From positions 124,001 to 188,000 of the forward strand of contig JAALGZ010000012.1 in assembly GCA_015227615.1 (NCBI GenBank): DNA of 64,000 nucleotides. The letters are read 5' to 3'. The first letter of the stretch is position 1. The number at the start of each line of letters is the position of its first letter. Below, piece by piece: positions 1-12,800 of the stretch. The DNA comes from Labyrinthula sp. Ha. Lineage: Eukaryota > Sar > Bigyra > Labyrinthulida > Labyrinthulaceae. The translations under genes were made by a program, and so were the position numbers. The notes below the pieces were generated by a model. It was given only the letters and a program-made list of their open reading frames with translations, did not search any database and had not been told where the DNA came from.

Positions 1-1889
1 CCGTCTATAAGCTGCAATAAGATAAATTTAGCTAAGTAGATAGTTATATTCAAATTCTGCCTGCCTAGTGATTTACAGGAATTTCTAGAAGTGTGGTCAC
101 TACTGGCCTTCCTCAGAAAACCGGCAACCCAGCGATCAACTATGCACTTGTCACGAGGAGTTAATGCGTTATTAGCTGCCTTAATAGATTATTTTTCTGC
201 GGGAATATGTTTCCTACAAGTAATGAAAAATTCAAAATTCTTTAGCTGCCGATTAGGCAAAATCATTTAGTACAACGTTAGAAAAACTTAAATACTTATT
301 TCATGAGATCAAATAATACATGTAACCTTGGCGCAGTAACAAGAATTTGACAACATGAAAGTAACCTTCTAAAAAATTAAGACAGATTCAACTTTGTTGT
401 AACAGCCAAAATACTAAGAATTCTCCATCTCAATCATAAACATCTTCTGTAGAACTAATGTTTCTTGGCGTTTTGAATACTATTTTAGAATAAACCATGA
501 TTGAAAAATAATCAAGGAATAGAAGATAGCGTATTGTCTAAGTTTAAGTGTAAGGAAGAAAAACCACGATACCCGTGATAAGAGCAAAAACTTCTCAAAT
601 AAACTTCATTTAAGCATTCAAAAGTTGAGAAAAATATATTTTGACTACCAAGACACCGTTGAAATCAGTAAGTAATTTTCCTTTGCTTCTCTATGAAGAT
701 CTTCTACAGGCACCAATTGACTCTAATTAAGGCTGCAATAAGCGCAAGGTAGTCTAAGCATACTATATGTTGAGAAGCTTGGTAAAGTTCGACTATGAAA
801 ATAATCATCATCGATTGGGCTCCCAGAAAATCATCTATCTTAACTATATGGTAAGTAGTTGGTTAAAAAATATAATCAATAAAAATAAGAATAAACATAT
901 TTGGTTCGTTGCACAACTCCTACTCCCAACTAGGCCTCAGATAAGTTGAAAATTCACCAAAATTGAAATGATTCTTATTTAGAATTTAATTATCAAAAAG
1001 AAATTTAGGTTTTTATCTATATAAAATAATTTTGACTCTGTTGTTGATGATCAATAGACTTCAGTAACAAAGTATCATTCTTGGGGACTATTGGAATTAG
1101 GCATAGGATTTGATTCATTGATAGGTTATTTCGATACCTTTTACCTAGATTTGTTAGTATTTTGTTTTGATTATTCCTAAACTATTTTATTTGATTATTG
1201 GGAATCTATTACTAATCTAAACAAAATCAAATTCACTTCATACTATTCAAGATCCTACACCTCTTAGTGATGATCAGAACCAACCTAAGAATCTATAGAT
1301 GGTTCATTTTTTATTAAATTTAAGACAAAAATAATCTGACTAATAAAAAAAGTTAGCTAAATTAATTAACAGTAAATTGAGTCAGACCAGAAACTCTAAG
1401 AATATTAACGAGTCCGTTATATTTTTTTTTTAAGTGTAGAGGTGAGTGGTTCGAGAAAATGAATAAAAATTTATATACTGTTATTCAATACAAGTGATAT
1501 TTCATACTTTTATAAAAACAATTATTTCGTACCAGAAATTCAAGACATACCCTTTCTTGTCTTCACTCAGAAACTGGGTGTTTCCATTATATTGAAAGGT
1601 ACACCCAAACAAAAAAGATTATAAAATGTTAAAAAATGTAGTTTCTCTAGAATGAGAATTTGTTCTTTTATAGAAATAGTAGACTTTTTTATTTTCTTCT
1701 AGCTTTGTACGTCACTCTAGGTTGTAGAAGATTGTGCTTATATCATTTCGTGTTGTAATCAGGACAACGGGCTTCAGAGAAGTGCCCAAAATCTAATCTC
1801 TTTCGCAACCTCCCATTATATCAATTTCCCAGCAAAAATCTCCGGCGGATAATATGCGGTAAATTAATAAAAAGATACCATAAGAAATC
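1..1889. other. Gene-free left flank
   Basis: I see no supported gene here, only a chance 60-codon frame near 767-949 without recognisable features. The sequence is AT-rich with frequent stops in all frames. A weak inverted repeat (GGGTGT and ACACCC arms) lies near 1577-1609. The last 150 bases serve as the upstream region of the first carotenoid oxygenase and lack the TCGG/CCGA motif found before four other redox genes. Confidence 0.5.
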
Positions 1890-3437
1890 ATGAAAAAAGA
1901 AACAGTGAAACTTCATTCCAGTGCAAAATCATCTGAAAACAAATTATTGGGTTTTAGAGATGTGAGAGAGGAATATGAAATGTTTGATTGCTTAATTGAA
2001 GGAGAGATTCCCGAGTGGCTGAAAGGAAAGGTTTTCAAGCACTGCGGAGGGGCTTATGGGGGAGAAAAAGATTTCTTCGATGGGTTAGCTCATGTTGTAT
2101 CATTTGATATTAAGAAAGGAAAAGCTTTATTCTCAAATAAATATATGAGAACTGGTGAGTTTGATAAGTTTTTGAAGACTGGGGATCGAAACTTTGGCGG
2201 CGCGATGACTGAAAACAAGGGTCCAGGTTTTTTTGAGAACTTAGCCGTTTATTTAAAGAATAATATTTTTCCAAGTAAAAAAATAAAGTACAAGGGCCCA
2301 AATCCAAACGTAACTTTCTGGTTGCTTGAAAATGGACATAAGTTTGGAGCAGTTACAGAAGGAGAGGGAAATGTGTGCGCATTTGATTTGGAAACTCTGG
2401 CCACCGTTGATGCAGAAAACTGTTTGAAACCTCAACATAAGAAGGGCTTTATATTGACAAATGCCAGTCATTTTTTTAGAGAAGGTGAAAGTGGTGGGTA
2501 TCACGTTGCAATTGAGATGGTTACTCATCTTAGACTAGGTGCTCCTGATTTTAGCTTTCACTATAATATCTATAAAGGAGATTCAGCACCATTCAGATGT
2601 GTGTACCAAGAAGAAGTTGGAAGAGTTAACTATATGAAGAGGGAAGATGCGACTTTGGTATATGAAAAGAGACCGAGTTATATGCATTCTATTGCCAAGA
2701 GTGAGAATTATTTGGTTGTAATTTGTTCATCTCACAAACTGGATTTTAAGAAAATTCTTGAGCAGAATTTTGAAAAGGGTTTTTTTGGTTTATTTCCAAA
2801 GATTGATTACCCAATGGAGTTTATAGTTTTGAAAGAAAATGTTGAAAGAATAGAGAAAGTTTGTAAAGTGAGCTCAAACTATGTTGGGCACTTTTGGCAT
2901 GTTGCGAATGTATTTGAACAAGGGAACGATATTGTTATAGAAGGTTCTTTAGTGGATAAAATTAATGGAAAAAGCTTTTTGGGAAGGATTAGAATAAACC
3001 TTGAAAAACAAGAAGCTGTGGTTAAGCCTATCTATGGCAAGGATGAAAGTGAGAAAGAGTTTGAGTTCCAGAATATAAATCCGTACTTTTTCCAAAAGGA
3101 GAATGATTTCATATATGGTTGTACTGACTTTTTTAAGGAAACCTCTTCTCTTGCGAAGTATAACAAGAACACAAAACAAATTGCAGAAGTGTTTCAAGAG
3201 CCAAGATTTATTCCGTCCGAACCAGTCGTCGTGCCAAGAGCAGACGGTACAGAAGATGATGCTGTCATTCTTAATGTCGTCTTGGATACGAAAAAAGAAG
3301 AGTCGTTTCTTGCAGTGGTTGATGCAAGAAGTTTAGACATTCTGGCAAAAATTTATGCACCGCTTGTCTGCAACTATGGGCTGCATACTATTTACTTACC
3401 GGAAAAAAATCTTAATAAACAAATTGCAAAATATTAA
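1890..3437 (+). CDS. Carotenoid oxygenase family protein (RPE65/BCO/CCD type), copy 1
   Basis: A 515-residue non-heme iron enzyme of the carotenoid cleavage oxygenase family, which splits double bases of the polyene chain in carotenoids or apocarotenoids to give aldehydes or ketones. All four iron-binding histidines can be placed: H194 (in TNASH), H266 (PSYMHS), H337 (FWHVANVFE, the H-x-x-N-x-aromatic-E pattern) and H499 (YGLHTIYLP). The N-terminus carries the family's G-x-IPEWLKG segment and the FDGLAHVVSF motif near residues 65-75. The length matches animal BCO/RPE65 proteins. I see no signal or transit peptide, so it is probably cytosolic. There is no intron. The start is the first ATG, in an A-rich context. 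A same-length paralogue lies at 29067-30614. Family is certain; substrate and cleavage site cannot be told from sequence. Confidence 0.9.
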   Translation: MKKETVKLHSSAKSSENKLLGFRDVREEYEMFDCLIEGEIPEWLKGKVFKHCGGAYGGEKDFFDGLAHVVSFDIKKGKALFSNKYMRTGEFDKFLKTGDRNFGGAMTENKGPGFFENLAVYLKNNIFPSKKIKYKGPNPNVTFWLLENGHKFGAVTEGEGNVCAFDLETLATVDAENCLKPQHKKGFILTNASHFFREGESGGYHVAIEMVTHLRLGAPDFSFHYNIYKGDSAPFRCVYQEEVGRVNYMKREDATLVYEKRPSYMHSIAKSENYLVVICSSHKLDFKKILEQNFEKGFFGLFPKIDYPMEFIVLKENVERIEKVCKVSSNYVGHFWHVANVFEQGNDIVIEGSLVDKINGKSFLGRIRINLEKQEAVVKPIYGKDESEKEFEFQNINPYFFQKENDFIYGCTDFFKETSSLAKYNKNTKQIAEVFQEPRFIPSEPVVVPRADGTEDDAVILNVVLDTKKEESFLAVVDARSLDILAKIYAPLVCNYGLHTIYLPEKNLNKQIAKY

Positions 3438-3940
3438 ATTGTATAAAGTTTCCTGGTTGAATTGAAATGGGTAATTTATTAGCAAATAATTTATAAATTT
3501 GAATAATCTTCTTTTTTGTTTTTTTTGCTTTTCGAGTTGAAGAAGAGATCTAATGGAAGAGAATAATAACCATCTATAAGAATCACTTTGAGCAATGTAA
3601 CAAGACTGGTCGTTGAATGCTTTGTATTTGGTTAATGATCGAGTGGTAACTGTGTCGGGTCCTCACTGAAAAGCTGCTACTATGAAGAAATATACCCTAC
3701 TTGTATCTAATCTGCATTTCTCAGTTTTTCCCATATGTAGTATAATACTCATAACCTAATATCTGCCATTTACATTCTTGACCATATCGTATTTCTTCGT
3801 TTCATTCCTTATTATTTCAATTGCCCAAAATGTGGGAAAGATACAAAAATTATCCTGAAAGAGGAGAACTCGGACTTCGGACAATACGACGGCAAATCTC
3901 GCGATCATTCCAATAATACAAACGAAAGCGACAAACAGAA
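3438..3940. promoter_or_regulatory. Intergenic region with candidate aldo/keto reductase promoter
   Basis: About 500 bases between two same-strand genes. Two TCGG motifs 7 bp apart (3870-3873 and 3877-3880, within CGGACTTCGGAC) lie about 60-70 bp before the reductase ATG. Similar motifs precede the Old Yellow Enzyme, MDR reductase and second carotenoid oxygenase genes. The leader before the ATG is A/C-rich (CAAACAGAA), like several other genes here. The regulatory role is inferred. Confidence 0.3.
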
Positions 3941-4960
3941 ATGGCGATGAAAAAAGTAACACTTGGTGTTGGAAAAGCTGCACTGGAAGTATCAGCTATC
4001 GGGTACGGTGCCATGGGGTTGACTGCCTTCTACGATCCGATTCCTACGGAAGAGCATGGACTTAAAGTTTTAAGAGCAGCGTATGATGCAGGAGTACGTC
4101 ACTTTGACACTGCTCAAGTGTATGCAAGGATGGAAGAAGATAAGACTATAGTGTATAATGAAGATTTGATAGGAAAGTTTCTCAAATCCTTGACTGAAGA
4201 GGAGAAAACAGATGTCTCTGTAGCAACTAAGTTCATGCCGTGGACAAGGGACATGAAGCTTTTAACAGAGTTTGATGAAGAGTCATTTTTCAAAGCCTGT
4301 GATGATTCTTTAAAGAGACTAGGAGTAGATTCCATCGACCTCTACTACTTGCATAGAATCTTTCCGAAGGAGGTTGAGGTCAAAACCTGGATGGCTGGAT
4401 TTAAGACTTTATACGATCAAGGAAAGATTAAACGGGTTGGTTTGAGTGAAGCAAGTGCTAGAGTAATCAGGGAGGCAAATGAAATTCACCCTATCACCTG
4501 CATTCAGCAGGAATGGAGCCTATTTGCACGGGATCTAGAGCAGGACTTGGTGCCTGTTTGCCGGGAATTAGGTATCGGGATTGTGGCATACTCACCAGTA
4601 GGAAGAGGATTCCTCGCCGGGAAGTTCGAAACCGAAACTCCAGTCGGTTACAGGGCAAACGTCCCGTATTTAAGTGAAGAGAACCGTGAAAAAAACAACG
4701 TTTTGTTGACTGAGATTAAGACAATGGCTGCTAAAAAGGGATGTACTGCAAATCAGTTGTGTTTGGCTTGGTTGGTTGCCAAAGGAGGAGTTCCTATTCC
4801 AGGATCATCTAAAATAGCACATGTTGAAAGCAACTGTACAGCAGAAAAAGTTGAGTTGACTGAAGACGATGTTCGTGCTTTGGATGTCATTGGAGACAAG
4901 GTGAGCGGATTAAGAGCCTCTCCCGAGAGAATTGAGATGTCTTACCACGGGAATTTGTAA
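3941..4960 (+). CDS. Aldo/keto reductase
   Basis: A 339-residue NADPH-dependent aldo/keto reductase with a TIM-barrel fold, reducing aldehydes or ketones to alcohols. The catalytic tetrad is visible: D56 and Y61 (FDTAQVY), K97 (ATKF) and H138 (LYYLH). The C-terminal half has the family segments GIVAYSPVGRGFLAGKF and IPGSSK, the latter in the cofactor phosphate-binding region. It resembles the fungal, plant and bacterial YakC/AKR13-like group rather than the mammalian AKR1 group. The length is normal and there is no intron. Its stop codon lies 3 bp from the stop of the convergent WD40-cyclophilin gene, so the transcripts must overlap at their 3' ends. Next to a carotenoid oxygenase, it could reduce apocarotenals, but this is only inference from context. 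Confidence 0.93.
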   Translation: MAMKKVTLGVGKAALEVSAIGYGAMGLTAFYDPIPTEEHGLKVLRAAYDAGVRHFDTAQVYARMEEDKTIVYNEDLIGKFLKSLTEEEKTDVSVATKFMPWTRDMKLLTEFDEESFFKACDDSLKRLGVDSIDLYYLHRIFPKEVEVKTWMAGFKTLYDQGKIKRVGLSEASARVIREANEIHPITCIQQEWSLFARDLEQDLVPVCRELGIGIVAYSPVGRGFLAGKFETETPVGYRANVPYLSEENREKNNVLLTEIKTMAAKKGCTANQLCLAWLVAKGGVPIPGSSKIAHVESNCTAEKVELTEDDVRALDVIGDKVSGLRASPERIEMSYHGNL

Positions 4961-4963
4961 GAA

Positions 4964-6808
4964 CTAACAGGTAATGCTTAGTAAAGAAATGTTCCTAACA
5001 GGCTTGTCTCTTTCTGTTCGAACTTTTTCAATCTGCTTTACAACTTCTTCACTCTGTTTATCTTTGACACGGCCAAAAATTGTGTGTTTTCCATCAAGCC
5101 AGGGAGTATTCGCTGTTGTGATGAAAAATTGAGAACCATTTGTGTTAGGTCCAGCATTTGCCATGGAAACTGTAAAAGGTCGATCATGCTTCAACTCTTC
5201 TACGAACTCATCCTCAAAAGTGTTTCCATAAATGGATTCTCCACCTGTTCCATCACCATTCGGATCCCCGGTCTGCACCATGAAATCTTTGATCACACGA
5301 TGAAAGATTAGATTGTTGTAGTAACCTCTTCTTGAGAGGGTTGAAAAATTATTTACAGTTCGCGGGCAGCTTCTCTTGAACAACCTAATTTTAATGTCAC
5401 CCAAGCTTGTGTGAATTGTGGCTTCATCAGGGAGACTAACAATAGCTTGTTTTTTCTCACCGGTTGTTGAGGATTTTGATTCTTGAATTTCATTAAACTC
5501 ATCACGATTTTGAACTTGCTTGTTATGTTTCTCATAAAAGAACACTCGATTTAAAGTAGCTGAGAGTGTGATAATTGAAAATGTTTCTTCTTTAGTTTGC
5601 TCTGATTTTAAGTCTTTTGCGAGCGCTTTTTCTAGCTGGTAATCCAGTCGAGAGTCTCTAAAGAAAAAAGGAGTTAGAAAACGTTCTGTTTCAGCTAATC
5701 CTACAATATTAATTAATCTTTTCGAATCGAGATGGACAACTTTTAACCCGAGGAGCGAAGGAATCAGAAGAAAAGTTTCGGAAGGATCAAAATCAACTGA
5801 CAAAGAACTCAGTTTGCCAAGAGCTTCAGCTTCATTTTCTATTCTTTTTTCAAAATCTGTTTTTGTTAGTCCAAAAGTTTTTTCTTTTGAAAGCAGGGAT
5901 CTATATTTTGAAATTGATTCATTAAATTTTTTACACAGTTTGGCTGTTTGTGTTTTGAATATAAAAAATATGTTTTCTTGTGTATTTACTGTAAAATATT
6001 TTCCACTATTACTGAATTTAACTGTTGGTTTTTTTGTTTTATTTTGAAGCGAAGATAAATTAGTTTTTAGCTTGAACGAAAATTTAAGAGCATTGGGATG
6101 AGTTTTTCTTGAAGCTAGAAATAATTTTTTCTTTTCTAAATCTACTCCATATAACTCAAGATTTCCATCTTCAAAACTTATAATTAAAAGATTTTTCAAT
6201 TGAGAGAAAGATGTGCAAGAAATATTATTTTTATCAGAAAGACTTTGTTCAAAAAGGTAGTCATTCTCCGAAATAGAATCATACTTGTAAATGCGAACTC
6301 TTGTTCCCGAGGTTAACAAGAAAAAGTCTTTTTCTATAAAACATATACTATTTGCTATATAGCTCTCTAGCTTAATAACATTTAGAACTTCAAAGCTTTT
6401 TACTTGAAATATCTTTATACCGCGATCAACATCTCCAAAAGATATTGCCAAGCGAGAATGATCAAAAGAAGTTGAGTATAAGACTTTTCCTTTGTTATGA
6501 TGGAAGGATTTCACAAATAGTAAGTCCGTATAAGTTTTCTTGTAAAATTTAGTTTCTGTTTGAGATATTGTGATAAGAAATCCAGCTTCAGAACAGTTCA
6601 CAACAGCTTCTGCTCTGGACAGTTGGATACTTTTCGTGTACAGTGCGTTGAGAGGAAGTTTGTTGAGAAACTTGGCTTGAATATTGGATAATTGGAAACC
6701 CTTTATTCTTTTTCTGGCAGGTTCTGAAGTTTCACCAGGTAGTATAGGTGGTGCTGAGTGTTGAGGAATCTGAGGTCCAACTTCATCGTCTGATTCTGAA
6801 TCACTCAT
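4964..6808 (-). CDS. PPWD1: WD40-repeat peptidyl-prolyl isomerase, PPWD1/CYP71-like
   Basis: A 614-residue fusion of an N-terminal WD40 beta-propeller (roughly residues 40-400) and a C-terminal cyclophilin domain (458-614). This architecture is that of human PPWD1, a nuclear cyclophilin recovered with late spliceosomes, and plant CYP71, a chromatin-associated cyclophilin. The cyclophilin active site looks intact: R504 (FHRVI), Q560 and F561 (GSQFF), W570 (TPWLDG, the position linked to cyclosporin binding) and H575 (GKHTIFG). The N-terminus is acidic (MSDSESDDE) and followed by basic ARKRIK, fitting a nuclear protein. The WD repeats are divergent and I could not place each blade. There is no intron. 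It is convergent with the aldo/keto reductase, 3 bp apart. Identity is strong; propeller boundaries are approximate. Confidence 0.93.
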   Translation of the reverse strand: MSDSESDDEVGPQIPQHSAPPILPGETSEPARKRIKGFQLSNIQAKFLNKLPLNALYTKSIQLSRAEAVVNCSEAGFLITISQTETKFYKKTYTDLLFVKSFHHNKGKVLYSTSFDHSRLAISFGDVDRGIKIFQVKSFEVLNVIKLESYIANSICFIEKDFFLLTSGTRVRIYKYDSISENDYLFEQSLSDKNNISCTSFSQLKNLLIISFEDGNLELYGVDLEKKKLFLASRKTHPNALKFSFKLKTNLSSLQNKTKKPTVKFSNSGKYFTVNTQENIFFIFKTQTAKLCKKFNESISKYRSLLSKEKTFGLTKTDFEKRIENEAEALGKLSSLSVDFDPSETFLLIPSLLGLKVVHLDSKRLINIVGLAETERFLTPFFFRDSRLDYQLEKALAKDLKSEQTKEETFSIITLSATLNRVFFYEKHNKQVQNRDEFNEIQESKSSTTGEKKQAIVSLPDEATIHTSLGDIKIRLFKRSCPRTVNNFSTLSRRGYYNNLIFHRVIKDFMVQTGDPNGDGTGGESIYGNTFEDEFVEELKHDRPFTVSMANAGPNTNGSQFFITTANTPWLDGKHTIFGRVKDKQSEEVVKQIEKVRTERDKPVRNISLLSITC

Positions 6809-9800
6809 TCAAATATATTAGACGGTAATGCAGCATTGTTATAACGTTGTCAGAATTTAATAGATGATGGAAAATCAAAGGTTCGCAGTTATTTACTGTA
6901 AATCTCCCTAAATAGCTCGATGAACTTTTTTTTTCATTTTAGAAATACTTAAGATAATAATTTGTCTTAAGAAATTGGGTATTTACTGTAAACTTGGAAA
7001 TGTCCTGACTTCAAAGAGCACATGTTAGCAGTAGGCCCACGAGATTCTTAGACTGAACTTGGATTAAGACATATTATATGGTTAACCCAGAAATAATGAT
7101 TTTTAAATCACTATCCTTCAAACCATAAAGATTTTTTTAGGCATACTAGTATTCAATTATAGTAGCATTTAGATTATTTGGCTCGGGTCATGGTGGGGGT
7201 TCCGAATTATTTTCTGATTCGATATTTTTGAAGAACCTGGGACTAATCCAATATCACACTATCTAAAATTTTGTAAAATGTAATTAATGATAGATGATTA
7301 TAGCAAATTTAACCTAAGTGAGGATTATTAACAAATAATTGCTTGTATCCCAGCATTTAAGAACCGAATGCAAAATGAACATAGTCTCACTAACTAGAAG
7401 TATAGTGGAGATAGCTAGAAGATTTTGAACGTATTAACTGCAAAACAAATGAAAGTAAATATAATGACATTTTATGAGTAACTAAAAATAAATTAAACTG
7501 TAAGAGCAAAGAGCATAAATATTTTTTCAGAAAATATATTTTGTATTATGTCCCTGCACTTGTAGATAAACAGAGAAAAGTTTCTACTTAGTTATGTCGT
7601 ATAATAGTATACCTATGAAAAAATGTCTTTATAACTCTTAGCAATATCATCTCGCATAATTTCTTATTTTTCCATATGTGTTGGTAGTTGATGCTAATCG
7701 TCCTTTTGCTCTGAATCTGAAACATTGGTCCCATTTCTTTGTGAATTCGGTTTCTATGAAACTATTATAGAAAACAATTAAGCAACCTTTCCAAACTATT
7801 TATCGTATTAAAAAACTTCATCACTGTAATATATAAACTCGTCTTCAAGAGTAATTGTTTCTTTTTTTGATCAGTAAGAATATCAAGTTAATCTGTTTAT
7901 ATTCGGTTAGAAGCTTCTTCCTGTATTTATATTTCTTAATTTTACACTCTTCTTAATCTAGAAATCTATATAGTTCCTTTTCAATGACGGCTCTGAGCTA
8001 CAAATAACCCTTCTCAGGATTATACCCTCAGCGAATCAAATAAAAAAATCACTCTGCACAGAGCAAATAAGCGAGTATACTCATAGGATCGTATTATTCT
8101 GTCTAGGACGATGCTGGAAAGAGATTTTCTAAACAAATTCAAATTACTGATTTGATAAGAATAAATTCTTAAGTAAATTGCAGATTTAGAAAACTGTAAC
8201 GGAGAATTGACGTTTTGAATGCAAATTGAAATGATTGATCTCACCGAATTTGTTTCTAATTTAATTTGCCTTGTACGAAACCAATATAATCAAGTCAGCG
8301 ACACAAGCCTGAAGTTTTGCGGTTTTCCCGTGTGAAATATCTGTATAGTCTTGTTAGTACGACTTGTGCAAACAAAATCAGGAGGAAAATATTTAAATTG
8401 TTAATTGACTGCTTTTAAGATATATCTGTAGCACCAGTTTTAGGTAAGTAAACGAGGATATTTGTTTCAGTTTGTATCGATGAAACAAGGAAAAGTATCA
8501 ATTAAGAAAACTTACATATGTATAAGTCGTTCTTGAGATTCTATCACCAAAGTTTGGCGGAGAGTAAATGTAATATAGGAACAAGCTTAATTTATTATCT
8601 AACTTATAAACCTTTGCTATTTATATAAATTAGATGGACCTTTTCGATGAGTTTCTGTTTAGCTTAAATCAGATTCCATTATAATTTCTAAGTATTACTG
8701 TGAATCTCAGAAAGGTTTTCTTTTATTTTTTTTTGTATTATAATCTCGTATGAAATATCGCTAGCTCTTTGAATATATATATTTATTATAGTAGATACAG
8801 GGATTTATTGCACTCTTTAGTCATGACTATTCTTGCATGATATTAGTTGGAACATTTTATGACATGTACCAGTGACAGGTCATAATCGAGTGGAATGAAG
8901 TAAAACTTGCTCGCCAAATCGTATATAAACCTAAATTTGCAGGAAAAATATGTCCTTTTATATCATAACAGTTATTATTTAGCAAAGAATTACCATAGTG
9001 CGTACCTAAAGGATATTCTTTTTTTCAAGTGAATGCCAATTGTCCTTAAACCTCACTCAAAAATTGTCAAACTTTGGTTCTTAAATGTTAGATAATCTAG
9101 AGCTCATAATTTGACCTACCCTGAAGCTTGAGCCGGTTTTCTTAATTTAGTAGTTTTTTTACTACCGTATTGTGCATATCGTTATATCTATTCATGCGTA
9201 CCTGAATAAGTTCTTGGCAAAATTATATTATATCAGAACGTATGATTACTATTTTATTATTTCCTTACAGAACTAAAACCTCTGAAATTAAGAATATTTT
9301 CCTTCCTATACTAAATATCTTTATTAAGTTTAAACTTCTACCCATTAAAGTCTTGATTGAGATGCAATGTAAACCTTTACATTCTCTGAGCAACTGGGGC
9401 GGTAGCGTGGCTTCTGTGTTTTCTTCATACACCATGGGATGGGTTTAGCATGAGTAATATCAAACCATTCACATGGAAGAAAGTATCATGAATTAATTAT
9501 ATCTTTTTCTCATCTTTGGTGGTCAGAATAAACAATACTCTATAGTGGTACCAACATTTCCGCAGATGTAATTATTACATGGCCTTTAATTCACTATTAT
9601 GGTTGTTTCGTCTATATTGATTCTCTCACATAGTCTAAAAATAAATATTTTGTGAAGAAGACTTATGAGTTAAACCTCTATAACTAATTTGCTTAGGAGA
9701 ATGAATTTTTTCTTTTCCCTTTATTTATCTTATTATTCTTTGACTAATAACGTTACTCTGGTAATAGTCACAGCTTCGTTGACAAATATAGCCCCTGCTA

Positions 9801-12800
9801 ATTTTCCATAGATTTCATTCTTATAAGTCGAAGCCCATTCTAAGAGTTTTTATATTCGCCTAAACAATTTACCATATGGTTATTATTGAAACGGCGTCGA
9901 ATCACTCTTCATATTGTTACACACACGAAGGTTGTATTGTGGGCATACAACTTTCGATTAACTAATGCTATGGGTTATAAAAAGACGAGTAAGTCGAAAG
10001 ATTTTACCAGGAAACATTACTGGGCTTAGTTTATTTGCATTTTTCTTATTTTCAAAGATATATAAATTACAAAACTACACACATCAATTTCAACCCAATA
10101 TGCTCCAGGGGATTCCAATGTGCATTGATGACATAGGATGCTTAAGATGCATCAGCATTGGATTAATTTTGACGAAAATAACCTTTGATTTGGTTTTTAT
10201 GCACGACCTAAAAGAAAATTTACATATACTATAAGCCCTGCTACTATAAAATTATAATATAAAATACTCTGGGTAAGAACTTTGGCTGAAAAAACTATGA
10301 ATGCAAAACAGATAATTGGAACCATATCTCAAATAAGTTCTTGTATATTTTATGAGCCCAAATTCTTTTCTAACTGGATTTATACAGGAAAAATTGGCAA
10401 GAATCTCAGAACTCTCAGAAAAATCGTCAACTTCTCCAAGAATTTGCTATGAAATTTTGGGCGTGATTGTGAAATGAAAACATGATAAGCTTCCTATGCA
10501 AACCATGTTGCCTGTAATAGATCTGCATAGGCTTTTGAGAGATCTAAGATTGATTAGTCACCAAAACCAACAACTAAAGAAAAATGTTGTGTTACTTATT
10601 TAACTGTGTTGAGCAAAAACGCTCACAAAGCATAGAATCTGAAAAAATATTGAAAGTGATAAGTTGATATCTTGTCAATGAGATTCGCATTGATTGGTAG
10701 CTCTAACTCACGGTACATGTTAAATATATCATTTTTTCCTAATCATGGGGATATGTCTCATAACTAGTTTGTAGGGCCATGAAAATTCAAAATTACGTCA
10801 CTATTTGTGATTGACTGATGCTTATTTTACCATATTGCTCCGGTTAAGTTGTATGTGTCTGATGTTTATACCCATGTTAATTTTCAAAACATTCCATACC
10901 TTCGCATACGGAGTTAAGACACCTTAATTCTTAACTCCTATAAAATTGGCACGGTTTTTTAGGTACAAATCTATTATCAACACTCAACTAGAGATGTTCT
11001 AGGACAATTTCTAGTAATAAACTCGAAAAAAAAAATAAAAAGAGTATGCAGCCTATATCTTAAGCTAAAACTCAGTGGTTTCAGGAAATCCGAACTGAAG
11101 TTACAATATATTATGATCTTAAACTATGCTTTTTATTAATTATTGAGCTGTAAAAGCAGTCATTTCCGCACAAACACAACAAAATTTTAATCTCTTCAGC
11201 TCTACATCATTCATGTGCTTGTCTAAGTAATGAGTTTGTATTAACGTATTTATTGCTGGTTTTGGAAAATTTGGGTAATTTTATTATAAAAACTGACTAA
11301 TTCTTTGCTTATGTTATGGTCTAATTATCCCACCTCATCCTAGAACATATTTGTTTAAATTTAACTAATATACAAATGAATTGCTTGCTACATTGTTAAT
11401 ACCTGTTTTTGGCTTCAACTGCAATATATTAAGTATACGGTATAGCTCATATGCATGGGAGCCTATCCTTGCCATCAAAATATCATCTTAAGAAACTGGA
11501 TTCATCGATTGTTTCGAATAAAGATATTATTTAATCAGGTCAGAAACTCCATATATTTTCTCCTCTCTGGATATTAGAATATTAAGAAAATGTGTTTATA
11601 CATATAATTTCATTAATATAGTAAATAAGCTGGGGTACAGGTCACCATTGTCTTCCTGTATGCGACATGAGCTATATCAGCTAAATACCAAATAGCGGTC
11701 TTCGTTCCATCTAGTCTCCCATATATTCAAATTCTTTTGGACAAAACATATATTCAATTTTATTCTTTTCCTTAAATAGTATATATCTTTAAAATAGTAC
11801 ATTAGTTGGTACAAAATTAGTTTCCCTTATTCATTGGGCAAGATAGTCTATGTTTTTCATAACCTGTGTATCGGCTAGAAGAAAATTCAGATGACGACTA
11901 TCGATAATCAAGTAATCTTTGTTTTATATTGGTTATCAGTAAGAAAGACAAGTTATTTTGTCTTTCCAAATGTTCGTGATCATATTTTGCTCCCTAATTT
12001 ATTTATGGCAATAAATCAATATAATTTGTAAGCTATAAGAAAAAATCAAGTGAAAAGTACATACAACAAGATAATACACAATGTTAGTTAACTCAAGATA
12101 TATCTATAACTTGGACTCCAGAGAAAGTATCTCCTTGTTTCTGAGAGAGTTTTGTCATTGGTCATGATTTGAACCTAAGAAGTTATTTTTCCAAAATTTT
12201 TGATGTATACCTTCATCCCAATGTACCTACGCAACAGATTTCAAAGATATATCTAGAAAAAGAAAATGTGAATAACCCGTTTTTCTTCAAATAATTTATC
12301 AGAACTCTTTTTCTAAAAAGCTGTCGCAAAAATTTGAATAACCCATATTCATCTTAACTACGTTGTGATAGATATCCCCCTTTTAAAAGTAAGAAATATT
12401 TTAAAGGACCTTGTAGGACTAGTGAAATATCTTTATGTACAGCTAGTAAATACCAGTTTAATTTCACCAACCATTCTGATCGGAAAAAATCGGGCATAAT
12501 CATGACCTTATTTTATCATAGTGTTTCAAGTTAAAAGACAACAACCACCAAATAGCAAGACAATGGCAAGAAATGGAATATATACAACTTGATAAATAAT
12601 TTGTTGTTCTTAAAATCTTTTTGTTAATTATAGAGATGGTAAGACTGCACTAGTACTAGTTTTTATTGTGGAAGTACATCTTGTGTATTCTCAATAATAT
12701 TTTTCTGACTTTAGGATTATAATTAACACGCAATATAATAAATAAAGTAGAGTTTTTAATACTCTGTTGCAATACAGAGAATTTTCTCTTGTTAATTCCC

